Shown piece after piece: positions 1-7,983 of a stretch of DNA of 24,705 bases (the first letter of the stretch is position 1; every line of letters starts with the position of its first letter). The DNA lies in the NCBI GenBank assembly GCA_046760905.1, contig JBHIFB010000040.1:1-24705 (forward strand), given 5' to 3'. This DNA is from JBHIFB01 sp046760905 (GTDB lineage Bacteria > Gemmatimonadota > CAZMKB01). The notes under the pieces are model-generated. The model ran no database searches. It had not been told where the DNA came from and saw only the letters and a program-made list of their open reading frames with translations. The translations under genes and the position numbers were made by a program.

Positions 1-1
1 A

Positions 2-1375
2 GGACTCGTAGGGGTTGTGTCAAAGAGCGGAGGCACTAAAGGAATAGTTGACAGCATTTCAAGATATGCTAACTCAGCCCGGAGAGGTCAGATAGCTACC
101 TGGTTGATTGGGCTTCTCGTCTTCTTCGATGATTATGCGAATTGCCTGATTGTCGGAAACACGATGAGGCCCATATCGGACAAGCTAAAGATTTCAAGAG
201 AAAAGCTAGCGTACATCGTCGATGCAACTGCTGCTCCTGTCTCGAGCATTGCGCTCATCTCAACTTGGATTGGATTCGAGGTCGGTCTCATTGGAGATGG
301 ACTATCCAAATATGGCATCGATGGAGATCCCTACCTGATATTTCTGCAGACAATACCATACCGGTTTTATCCGATTCTTTCTTTGATAATGATTGTATTC
401 GTCGTAGGTTTAAATCGAGACGTTGGATCGATGCTCCACGCAGAAAAGAGAGCGAGGGTGAGAGGAGAGGTACTGCGACCCGGATCTGTTCCAACTGCAG
501 ATACCGAATCAGAGGCACTCATCCCGAAACACGGCAGTGTGGTACGCTGGCAGAATGCAGCCATACCTATAATTTTTCTTGTCGTGGGAACTTTTGCAGG
601 TCTTTATATGGACGGTCTCAGTAACATGTCAGAAAGCACTACTGGTTTGATAGAAAAGGCATCAATCAATGAAATTTTAGCTTATGCCGATTCATTCAAA
701 GTCCTTCTCTGGACATCATTCCTCGGTACAATCCTAGCTATCACGCTCGCTGCTTCACAGAGGATTCTCTCCCTCAGAGAGTGTCTGAATTCGATGATCT
801 CAGGAATGCGATCCATGATGACAGCAATGATTATACTAGTCCTCGCATGGTCGATTGGGACTGTATGCAAGGAACTGGAAACGGCTCACTACATCGTTGA
901 GATATGCTCAGGCATAATCACGCCCAGCTTATTGCCATTTCTGACATTCGTGATGGCAGCCCTGATTAGTTTTGCAACCGGATCTTCATGGGCCACAATG
1001 GCGATTTTGATACCGATCATCATTCCGATTGCTCATGAAATCAACACAGCTGGAGCCATAGCTCAGGAAGGATCGACACACACCCTGGTAACCAGCCTCT
1101 CGAGCATTCTTGCCGGTGCTGTGTTTGGGGACCACTGCTCTCCAATTTCCGACACGACGATAATGTCATCAATGTCCGCGGGCGTCGATCATATTGATCA
1201 TGTGAGAACTCAGCTACCATATGCATTGACTGTTGCACTTGTCGGAGTCCTTGTAGGTGACATACCCTCCGGATTCGGGGTGAATCCCTGGATATCACTG
1301 ACAGTTGGTAGCTTCGTGCTTTTCCTTGTAGTCAGATTTCTATGGAAGCCTTTACCTGCAAGTGAAGATAGATGA
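2..1375 (+). CDS. NhaC-family Na+/H+ antiporter, C-terminal part
   Basis: Integral membrane secondary transporter of the NhaC superfamily, which exchanges Na+ for H+ (some relatives exchange organic acids). The reading frame is open from base 2, and the first residues (GLVGVVSKSGGTKGIV) match the conserved interior of the family, so the GTG at base 17 is an internal codon and the true start lies left of the window. About 457 residues are visible. They show a run of hydrophobic segments, the DATAAPVSS segment and the strongly conserved FGDHCSPISDTTIMSS stretch near bases 1120-1165, followed by DHVRTQLPYA. These are family hallmarks. It is the only plus-strand gene and faces the STAS gene with 25 bp between stop codons and no clear terminator. 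The transported ion is inferred from the family. Confidence 0.88.
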   Translation, partial: GLVGVVSKSGGTKGIVDSISRYANSARRGQIATWLIGLLVFFDDYANCLIVGNTMRPISDKLKISREKLAYIVDATAAPVSSIALISTWIGFEVGLIGDGLSKYGIDGDPYLIFLQTIPYRFYPILSLIMIVFVVGLNRDVGSMLHAEKRARVRGEVLRPGSVPTADTESEALIPKHGSVVRWQNAAIPIIFLVVGTFAGLYMDGLSNMSESTTGLIEKASINEILAYADSFKVLLWTSFLGTILAITLAASQRILSLRECLNSMISGMRSMMTAMIILVLAWSIGTVCKELETAHYIVEICSGIITPSLLPFLTFVMAALISFATGSSWATMAILIPIIIPIAHEINTAGAIAQEGSTHTLVTSLSSILAGAVFGDHCSPISDTTIMSSMSAGVDHIDHVRTQLPYALTVALVGVLVGDIPSGFGVNPWISLTVGSFVLFLVVRFLWKPLPASEDR

Positions 1376-1400
1376 TAATGGTGGGGATGGGAGAAGTAGA

Positions 1401-2108
1401 TCACATATTCTTTCTTGCATATATTACTCTTTTCCTCATACTGTCGAGTCCAAGAGCCTTAAGTCTGCGCCTGAGTTCCAACCAGTTGATCTTCACATTC
1501 CCGAATCTTTCCCCATCAAGTGTGTTTCTTATCTCCCTGGTGTTAAATTCAGGATTCTCTCTCGCAACGGTCTTTATCTTCTCATCGATTGAAAGCGCAG
1601 AGAGATCCTGTTCAGCAGCGGGAGCCTTTTTCGCCTCCATCATACCCTGAAGTGCCTGTATAGGAGAGGTCGCAATTTTTATAGAGCTTTCATCAGTATC
1701 ACTTTTCACAATACCTGATTCTGCTTGATCATCGAATTCCTCTATAAGCACCTCTCTTCGGAAATCATCGATCGCCTCTCCGACTGAATCGTATGCTTCA
1801 AGAATATTGTGAAATTCGAGAAGTTCAAAAACTTCATAAACGTCGGGTACCATCCGTACAAGTTTCAAATCACCCCCCTTCTCACGTATGCTTTTGATTT
1901 CGCTTATAAATATTCCCCAACCTGCACTGCTGATGTAGTCTACAGCTCCTAGATCGATTATAATTTTCTTAACATTCGTTTTTATGAGCTTTTCAATAAC
2001 ATCTTCCAGTTCGATAGATGTAGTGGTGTCTACATATCCTCCAACTTTCACAAGGTAAATGTCTTCCTGATTCTCGATTTTATCTATTGAGACCTGAATG
2101 CCTTCCAT
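1401..2108 (-). CDS. STAS-domain anti-sigma-factor antagonist with a C-terminal HTH-like module
   Basis: A 235-aa cytoplasmic protein. Residues 1-115 form a STAS domain of the RsbV/SpoIIAA type. The segment DLGAVDYISSAGWG (52-65) holds Ser60 and Ser61 at the place where family members are phosphorylated by their RsbW-type kinase. A charged linker (about 116-168) leads to residues 173-233, which match residues 725-787 of the large phosphatase fusion encoded at 4959-7979. Shared features are SI(D/E), PEF, a spaced Ile, LK-x-L-x-L(D/N)(S/T) and a final RK/KK. In the fusion this module looks like the second HTH of IS3-type transposases. The ATG follows AGAGGAG by 8 nt, and a TTGACA promoter lies upstream, so the gene probably forms its own transcript. 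It is the likely substrate of the fusion phosphatase, by inference. What the C-terminal module binds is unknown. Confidence 0.85.
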   Translation of the reverse strand: MEGIQVSIDKIENQEDIYLVKVGGYVDTTTSIELEDVIEKLIKTNVKKIIIDLGAVDYISSAGWGIFISEIKSIREKGGDLKLVRMVPDVYEVFELLEFHNILEAYDSVGEAIDDFRREVLIEEFDDQAESGIVKSDTDESSIKIATSPIQALQGMMEAKKAPAAEQDLSALSIDEKIKTVARENPEFNTREIRNTLDGERFGNVKINWLELRRRLKALGLDSMRKRVIYARKNM

Positions 2109-2116
2109 ATACCCAG

Positions 2117-2123
2117 CTCCTCT
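2117..2123 (-). promoter_or_regulatory. Ribosome binding site of the STAS gene
   Basis: AGAGGAG on the minus strand ends 8 nt before the ATG at 2108-2106. It is a strong Shine-Dalgarno match and fixes this ATG as the start. Confidence 0.7.
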
Positions 2124-2138
2124 TTATTTTTGTCTATA

Positions 2139-2167
2139 ACAATATCACAAACGGGAAGACATGTCAA
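2139..2167 (-). promoter_or_regulatory. Predicted sigma-70-type promoter for the STAS gene
   Basis: On the minus strand a perfect TTGACA (-35, bases 2167-2162) is followed after exactly 17 nt by TATTGT (-10, bases 2144-2139; 4 of 6 consensus bases). The inferred transcript start would lie about 20-25 nt upstream of the ATG at 2108, leaving a short leader that contains the Shine-Dalgarno sequence. This is the best promoter match noticed in the window. It argues that the STAS gene can be expressed separately from the DUF362 gene upstream. Confidence 0.6.
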
Positions 2168-2405
2168 TACAATGAACGCCTTCTATCATATTGTTTAGCA
2201 AGATATATGCCAATACCCTCTTTCCCGTGAAATTAGTCAATGGTGCTCTCAGCATGCGATGTCGATTTCGCTACACCCTTATTGTTTCGCACAATCAGTA
2301 TGGTTTCATAACCAACAGAATCTGAGCGGACGAGGGAACTTGTATCTAAAGGGGCAGATTGTTATCTTCGATTGCGATTCCGTCTTCTGAAGGAATTTCT
2401 ACGGG
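2168..2405. other. Intergenic region between the DUF362 and STAS genes
   Basis: About 240 bp lie between the end of the DUF362 gene and the predicted STAS promoter. I see no convincing ORF, no strong hairpin with a T-tract and no RNA gene. A short inverted repeat (ATTGT and ACAAT around TTCGC, near 2281-2295) is too weak to call. Confidence 0.5.
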
Positions 2406-3485
2406 TTAATACGAAGTGAAGAGACGGCCCCACTTCGTTTCAAGTGCCTTCTTCACTCTCCGTCGACCAATGAGAGGGTACCAGTATACATCGTGATAGA
2501 GCCAGGAAGCTAGATACGACCATGGCGCGATGAAAGTTCTCAAAAGAAGAGTTTCAAGAGGCTTCAGGGGCCCCCAGTATATAAGTTTTTGCCCTCTGCT
2601 GGCAAATGTGTTTTTGGTGCCGTCGAATTTGAAATTTACAGTGGAGATATCCTCTCCCACAACTTCTATATTCTTTGGATCTCCACACCCTAAACCTGCT
2701 TCATGGGCGAGCCTGATGAATTTCAGGTTAAGGGGGTCAAAGCCCATCATTTTTGCCGCGACTGCATCTATCGCAACCTGATCTGCACTTGCTAATATGT
2801 AATCTTTTTCGTAAGGTACCATCGCCCGGGGTCCAGGACCATCACCAGCAAAAGTGCCATCCATCACAGCGAATATGCCAGGATGTATCTCTTTTTGAAT
2901 TCTCAGAAGATCAACGAGTGTTTCATGGATCACACTGTGTGTCCAGTGTCTCTTCTCGTGAAGAAGGCCTCCAAAAGCATTCTTCATTGCTCCTGTCATC
3001 GTAGTGAAGACATGCGTTTTCATCGTTGGAAAATGTATAATTGCATCCCCCACTAATCGCTTTGGAATATGGATACCTCCAGGAAAGATACTGTCGAGTA
3101 CAAGCATTCTCCCTTTTGGTTCGTATTTGATCCATTCCTCACCTTCATAAAGATGTATATTTCTTAGTCCGTACTTCTCGACCACAACTTTATGCTTGTT
3201 CTTCACCTCCCCTTTTTTCGCACTTACCACAACTGTTCTGTTATGGCAAGCATATATTCTATCACGACTGTATCCATCTTCTAGCAATGTCCTGACAACA
3301 CCCTCGATTTGCCATGGTGTGGTTGAACAGGAAGGATAATACACTCCCCAGGATATGTTCAACTTCAAGGCTACATCCACATCTATGGGAATAGACTGCT
3401 CATACGCTGCGAGATGCAATAACTTCCTGTAATCATCAAGCACGGTTTCCGGATTTGTTTTTAATACAGCTACCTTTGATCTCAT
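2406..3485 (-). CDS. DUF362 domain protein
   Basis: A 359-aa soluble protein of the DUF362 family, whose biochemical role is not established. Family landmarks are a start of the form KVAVLKTNPETVL, the central HFPTMKTHVFTTMTGAMKNAFGG region (around residues 152-175), the downstream VMDGTFAGDGPGPR segment and the ASADQVAIDAVAAKMMGFDP segment. The paired 4Fe-4S ferredoxin motifs found at the C-terminus of some members are absent. It starts 25 bp after the stop of the UbiA-like gene and ends the tight minus-strand group, so it is probably co-transcribed with the sugar and lipid-carrier genes. Its part in a surface-glycan pathway is only suggested by position. Confidence 0.8.
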   Translation of the reverse strand: MRSKVAVLKTNPETVLDDYRKLLHLAAYEQSIPIDVDVALKLNISWGVYYPSCSTTPWQIEGVVRTLLEDGYSRDRIYACHNRTVVVSAKKGEVKNKHKVVVEKYGLRNIHLYEGEEWIKYEPKGRMLVLDSIFPGGIHIPKRLVGDAIIHFPTMKTHVFTTMTGAMKNAFGGLLHEKRHWTHSVIHETLVDLLRIQKEIHPGIFAVMDGTFAGDGPGPRAMVPYEKDYILASADQVAIDAVAAKMMGFDPLNLKFIRLAHEAGLGCGDPKNIEVVGEDISTVNFKFDGTKNTFASRGQKLIYWGPLKPLETLLLRTFIAPWSYLASWLYHDVYWYPLIGRRRVKKALETKWGRLFTSY

Positions 3486-3510
3486 AATCTACCACTTCTG
3501 CGCTGTTGTC

Positions 3511-4377
3511 TCAAACATATATGATAATTCCTGCGGTTAATATCCACAGAATCATATTAAACATTAGAGGTTTATCATTAAGCAATTCCAGTGTCGGATT
3601 CCCACCACCCTCTTTCTGGTGAACGAGATATAGGTACCTGAAAATACCATACAATACGAATGGTACAGTCAGCACCAACGCCCTTGTGTTGAACTTAGTC
3701 ACGGTTTCTTCTGAAGTCGTATATAGCAAATATGATACAACGATTGATGCTGTCACGACGGAAATCATTTGATCGAGAAAATAGGGGCTATACTCCGCCA
3801 GAATCTTCCGGTGTTGTATTGCTTCTTCGTTCAATATCACCAGCTCATGTCTTCTCTTTGAGAAAGCAAGAAAGAGGGCGAGTAATATAGTGCAGATGAG
3901 TAACCAGGACGACACATTCACATGTATCACTTCCGCCCCTCCAAGCACCCTCAGGAAGAAACCAGTGGCTACGATAAACACATCGACGATAACGATGTGT
4001 TTGAAACGTATCGAATAGGCGAGATTCAATAGAAAGTAAACAAGTGCTATTATACTGAAGTTTCTATCCAGGGAATATGCCAGCATAAGGGAGACCAAGA
4101 AAAGAAGTGTAGCAGCGATACATGCTGATAGTACTCGCACCTCACCCGATGCAAGAGGCCTGAAACGCTTGATAGGGTGCATCTTATCCTTTTCAAGATC
4201 CATTATGTCATTGATGATATAAACACAGCCGGACAGCATACAGAAACTTATGAAGGCCAATACCGATTTGCTGACGAGAGATGCATTAAACAAATTCTCG
4301 GAGAATAACAGAGGAGCGAAAATAAACAGATTCTTTACCCATTGCTTAGGACGAGTAGACCGAAGCAACTTAATCAT
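3511..4377 (-). CDS. UbiA-family decaprenyl-phosphate phosphoribosyltransferase-like protein
   Basis: A polytopic membrane prenyltransferase of the UbiA superfamily, closest by motif to decaprenyl-phosphate phosphoribosyltransferase. That enzyme joins phosphoribosyl pyrophosphate to a polyprenyl phosphate to make the lipid-linked pentose donor for arabinose-containing glycans. The N-terminus MIKLLRSTRPKQWVKNLFIF and the motif NDxxDxxxD (N56, D57, D60, D64) are typical, and a second Asp motif lies in DVFIVATGFFLRVLGG. I chose the ATG at 4377 (288 aa). The open frame runs on to 4488, but those 37 extra residues are read across the end of gmhA and do not resemble the family. With this start the gene overlaps gmhA by 8 bp, consistent with translational coupling. 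The exact acceptor lipid and donor are inferred; a different UbiA specificity is possible. Confidence 0.85.
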   Translation of the reverse strand: MIKLLRSTRPKQWVKNLFIFAPLLFSENLFNASLVSKSVLAFISFCMLSGCVYIINDIMDLEKDKMHPIKRFRPLASGEVRVLSACIAATLLFLVSLMLAYSLDRNFSIIALVYFLLNLAYSIRFKHIVIVDVFIVATGFFLRVLGGAEVIHVNVSSWLLICTILLALFLAFSKRRHELVILNEEAIQHRKILAEYSPYFLDQMISVVTASIVVSYLLYTTSEETVTKFNTRALVLTVPFVLYGIFRYLYLVHQKEGGGNPTLELLNDKPLMFNMILWILTAGIIIYV

Positions 4378-4981
4378 CTTTGGTTTTCTCGCTTTCACCG
4401 AACAAGTTTTCTTCAACAATATTGCATAAAATATGCCCAATTGCAATGTGGGCTTCCTGAATTCGACAAGTTCTCTCAGACGGGACAACTATAGGTAGTT
4501 CAACCTCATACCTCATCGGACCACCGTCTCTACCTATCAAACCTATTCTGAAACACCCTATTTCAGCACCCGCCCTCAGAGCTTCTATAATGTTTGGCGA
4601 ATTACCGCTGGTACTTATTCCAATAAGGACATCACCATCATCGGCAAGGGCTTCAACCTGTTTCTTGAATATGCTGTCGAATCCAAAGTCGTTTCCTAGA
4701 GCTGTTATGTTCGAGGGATTTGAAACCAGTGCAATTGCCGGTAAGGATTTCCGATCTCGCTCGAATCGGCCCACAAGTTCAGCAGCGATGTGCTGAGCAT
4801 CAGAAGCACTCCCACCGTTACCGAACAGGATAACCTTCTTTTTACGTTTCAATGCTTTCTGTATCTCGATTGAAGCTCTCGCTATCTCATCATCCAGTTC
4901 ACGTGCGACTCGTTCCTTGAGTGCTGCACTTTCGAACAGCGAGCTCCTCACAATCTCTTTACGTTTTTCCATGCTCGTCAT
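4370..4981 (-). CDS. gmhA: D-sedoheptulose-7-phosphate isomerase (SIS domain)
   Basis: A 203-aa cytosolic enzyme that converts sedoheptulose 7-phosphate to D-glycero-D-manno-heptose 7-phosphate, the first step toward ADP- or GDP-heptose for LPS core or other surface glycans. The SIS fold is clear from FGNGGSASDAQHIAAELVGRF and the phosphate loop GISTSGNSPN (121-130). The active-site residues known from E. coli GmhA (His61, Glu65, Gln172, His180) align with a constant offset of 3 to His64, Glu68, Gln175 and His183. This supports GmhA over DiaA or other SIS proteins. The start overlaps the end of the signalling fusion by 23 bp (an alternative ATG at 4972 would overlap by 14 bp), and AAAGG lies about 10 nt upstream of the first ATG. 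The other heptose genes are not in the window. Confidence 0.9.
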   Translation of the reverse strand: MTSMEKRKEIVRSSLFESAALKERVARELDDEIARASIEIQKALKRKKKVILFGNGGSASDAQHIAAELVGRFERDRKSLPAIALVSNPSNITALGNDFGFDSIFKKQVEALADDGDVLIGISTSGNSPNIIEALRAGAEIGCFRIGLIGRDGGPMRYEVELPIVVPSERTCRIQEAHIAIGHILCNIVEENLFGESEKTKDD

Positions 4982-7979
4982 GATTCATAAACCTTTCAGC
5001 CATCTCGATTACCTCCTGTCTGCTCTTCACCACTCTTATGACTCTACTAAGCGCCAGTTTACCATAGATGAGTTCAAATTCCTTATTCATATTCATGATG
5101 AATATTTCACCACCGAGCCTTCTTATCCTTCTTAGCTGTTTACTTATGGAACTCCAGTTGAAGACTTGGCCAGCTTCGAGCTGACCGAGATCAAATATAA
5201 TCAATTTCTTGCCCATTTCCAGCGACCTGGACACTTCCTTCTCAATAAAAGCGTCGAAGTTGCCACCATCCCTATAGATCAACGGTATTGTTCTTACCAG
5301 TGGATGTGACACAGTCATAGACTTTCCATTTCCATCTCGATCACTGATGGGAGGGGTCTCTTTCTTCGGTCTCTCTTTAAATCCGGGCCATAATGGACTC
5401 GGTGGAGGTAACTTCTTCTTCCTCATCACTCTGTCGGGTTTGACAGAACCAGGAAGCTTCAGCCTTTCCGGCTTGTGAGACTGCCGGACTGTTCTAATCG
5501 AAGGCTTCTGCAATCCTTTCAACGACGGAGGTGGTATGAGCCCTTCTGTTACAACCCTCCCATCAATGGTTATGAGCGGAGTACCTGGAGCCTTCAATCT
5601 CTTCGAACCCGTTTGACTCTTTTTGGCGAAAGCCTTCCGTTGCTGGACGGTATTGAGCTTCAGTCTCTTCAGTTCCTTATAGACCAGGGCTTCCGAGACT
5701 ATGGTCTTGTTGTACTTCTCTGTGGTCATCTCCGTTGTTATTCTCTTCACCCCGAATTCAGGGTGCTGTCTCACAATGTCAAGCATTTTAGCTTGATCCT
5801 CGATGCTCATATGTCTCATGGATATATCCTGAGGATCGTTGGGATCCATAATCATCTCTGCGTTGTCACCATTCCACTTCCTTCTGTATTTATAAAATGT
5901 AGATGTAGATATACCTACCTGCTCGCATGCCTCTCTCACTTTCATTCCGCCCACCTCCACCATCTGGTGGACCCTCTTCCCGAGATCATAGAGATATTCC
6001 TCTCGTGACATTTTCTCCTGAATTACAAGTAATGTTATATCATCATTTTGAGGATTCCCCTTAGTGAACTCCAATATCTCATCCTGTATGGATTTCACGA
6101 ACTCCCCAACCGGCTTATTACCATGTCTCCTTATCGCATCGAGAAACCTTTCCTCGCCGAACTGCTCACGTTCGGGATTCATAGCTTCTGTTACTCCATC
6201 CGTATAAGCAATCAGAAAGTCGCCTTTCATGAGTCTCATGCTGTCAGTCATTATTGATTTTTCGAAGAGCTCCTCATCATCTAACGAAATACCGACGGGA
6301 AAGCCCTCTGGATTCAGATAGTATGATTTCTGTGTCGTGGATCTATATAGAATTACAGGGTTATGACCCGCACTCGAATAGTTTACTATTCTGTTTTTAG
6401 AATCCAGTATGATATAAAACATTGTTATGAACATACCCTTCTTTATGTCGTCGGATACAAATTCATTGACTTTTACAAGAACATCCGAAGAGGATTTATT
6501 TCCTCTGGCCTCGAGGCGAAGTGCTGTTCTGATCATTGTCATAACAAGAGAACCCGGTACACCTTTACCGGAAACATCCGCGATGGCTATACCGAGAGTA
6601 TCCTTATCCACCCATACGAAATCGAAATAGTCTCCTCCGACTTCTTTCGCAGCTTTATAAAATGAAGCTATTTCGTATCCTTCCAATTCGGGGAATGACC
6701 GGGGAAGAAGCATATGTTGAATCTCCTTTGCCACCTCGATCTCCTGCTGAAGTCTTTCTTTCTCGACAAGCTCGCTCTGGGCAAACCGGAACTTTCGAGC
6801 CATGTCATTGAATGCTTCGGCTATCTCCCCCAGATCATTATCCGAATCAATTATGAGCGAATCCTCTATAGTCCCTTCACCTATCCCTCTGACCCACGAC
6901 GCTAGCTTCTTGAAAGGCATCATAAGTATATGTATTAAGAAAAGGATTCCCACATTGCCAAAAACCAATATCAAAGCTGCATACAACAGGACCTCATCCT
7001 GTGCTTTTCTCAGAGCAGTTGAAATCTGCCTGCCTGAAATACGGACAATCGTACTTCCAATAACATTCTCAGCTTGTTGATCTCCTTCGATATAGATCGG
7101 GGTTGTCACCTGATATATCTCCTCTCCATCAGGCACCGTATAAGTGGAAATAGCATATTCCTTCCTCGTGATAAAAGGCACCTGCTTTGGTGGTGGGCTG
7201 TATTCCTCGAAAATCATGTAAGGATCGGAGTGACCATAGATCTTGTTTTTGTTATCGACGATGATTATCTCTTTCACCAGCTGATTGTCAGAAATGGCAT
7301 TCCTGGCCAGGGATGCTAGCCCCAGGTCGTTATCATTGATGATATAGCCCCATGCGTTCTTCGAAAGGTGCTGAGCTATATTAAGGGCTTGATAGAGCAA
7401 CTGGCTCCGTATATCCTCTTCCTGATCATGGTATATTTTCCAAGCACTCGAGAATAGAACACTGCTGAAAATAAGTGTAGCAGCCAATGTTACCTTCCAC
7501 CGGAGGGAAACCCTAACGGGGACCACTTTTGCCACCCTGGCCTTGTGGTGTGGCCTTCTCTTGGTCAGCCACAGTTCATTCCCGCGGTTTGTAACATGGT
7601 ATTCTACTTCATCCATGAGCTTCTTCATCAAGAAGATCCCCAAGCCGCCCTTTTTACCTATCCTCATGTAAGTTTGGAGATTAGGATCACTTGCTCTCTT
7701 GAAGTCGAAGCTCTTACCCTGATCTATCAAAACGAATGAGACTGCCGTCGGTTTCACCACTGCAAGGATATCTATGAATCCGGTATCCATTCCACGATAG
7801 GCGTGTCGAATTATATTCGTGCACCCCTCATCAACTGCCAACTTTATGCTATTTATGTCCTTCGCATCAAAACCAAGAGACGAGGAGATATCACTTATGA
7901 AATCCCTTACCTGTGAAAGATGAAGTTCTTCCGCCGGTATTCTAAGCTTCCTCTCACTCGTTCTCACAAGTCCAGGCAT
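4959..7979 (-). CDS. Partner-switch signalling fusion: HATPase, membrane sensor, PP2C/SpoIIE phosphatase, two HTH segments, STAS
   Basis: A 1,006-aa membrane protein. Residues 10-140 form an RsbW/SpoIIAB-type ATPase fold with N-box DEGCTNIIRHAY (E51, N55), DQGKSFD (86-92) and GGLGIFLMKKLMDEVEY (111-127). Transmembrane helices at about 160-179 and 330-354 bracket a sensor region of about 150 residues, probably Cache-like. HAMP and coiled coil span 355-425. The SpoIIE/RsbU PP2C phosphatase covers about 430-655 with intact GGDYFD (D450), DVSGKG (D468), YTDGVTEA (D593) and NDDITLLV (D646, D647). Residues 660-703 and 725-787 resemble the paired HTHs of IS3-type transposases. A Pro/Lys-rich linker (about 795-885) leads to a C-terminal STAS domain (about 893-997) lacking the usual serine. 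It starts 4 bp after the PorV-like gene and overlaps gmhA. The expected partner is the free STAS protein at 1401-2108. The output target is unknown. Confidence 0.88.
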   Translation of the reverse strand: MPGLVRTSERKLRIPAEELHLSQVRDFISDISSSLGFDAKDINSIKLAVDEGCTNIIRHAYRGMDTGFIDILAVVKPTAVSFVLIDQGKSFDFKRASDPNLQTYMRIGKKGGLGIFLMKKLMDEVEYHVTNRGNELWLTKRRPHHKARVAKVVPVRVSLRWKVTLAATLIFSSVLFSSAWKIYHDQEEDIRSQLLYQALNIAQHLSKNAWGYIINDNDLGLASLARNAISDNQLVKEIIIVDNKNKIYGHSDPYMIFEEYSPPPKQVPFITRKEYAISTYTVPDGEEIYQVTTPIYIEGDQQAENVIGSTIVRISGRQISTALRKAQDEVLLYAALILVFGNVGILFLIHILMMPFKKLASWVRGIGEGTIEDSLIIDSDNDLGEIAEAFNDMARKFRFAQSELVEKERLQQEIEVAKEIQHMLLPRSFPELEGYEIASFYKAAKEVGGDYFDFVWVDKDTLGIAIADVSGKGVPGSLVMTMIRTALRLEARGNKSSSDVLVKVNEFVSDDIKKGMFITMFYIILDSKNRIVNYSSAGHNPVILYRSTTQKSYYLNPEGFPVGISLDDEELFEKSIMTDSMRLMKGDFLIAYTDGVTEAMNPEREQFGEERFLDAIRRHGNKPVGEFVKSIQDEILEFTKGNPQNDDITLLVIQEKMSREEYLYDLGKRVHQMVEVGGMKVREACEQVGISTSTFYKYRRKWNGDNAEMIMDPNDPQDISMRHMSIEDQAKMLDIVRQHPEFGVKRITTEMTTEKYNKTIVSEALVYKELKRLKLNTVQQRKAFAKKSQTGSKRLKAPGTPLITIDGRVVTEGLIPPPSLKGLQKPSIRTVRQSHKPERLKLPGSVKPDRVMRKKKLPPPSPLWPGFKERPKKETPPISDRDGNGKSMTVSHPLVRTIPLIYRDGGNFDAFIEKEVSRSLEMGKKLIIFDLGQLEAGQVFNWSSISKQLRRIRRLGGEIFIMNMNKEFELIYGKLALSRVIRVVKSRQEVIEMAERFMNHDEHGKT

Positions 7980-7983
7980 AATG

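Noticed and set aside
4378..4488. 37-residue N-terminal extension of the UbiA-like protein
   Set aside because: It is read in another frame across the end of gmhA and does not resemble the family; the ATG at 4377 gives the normal N-terminus.
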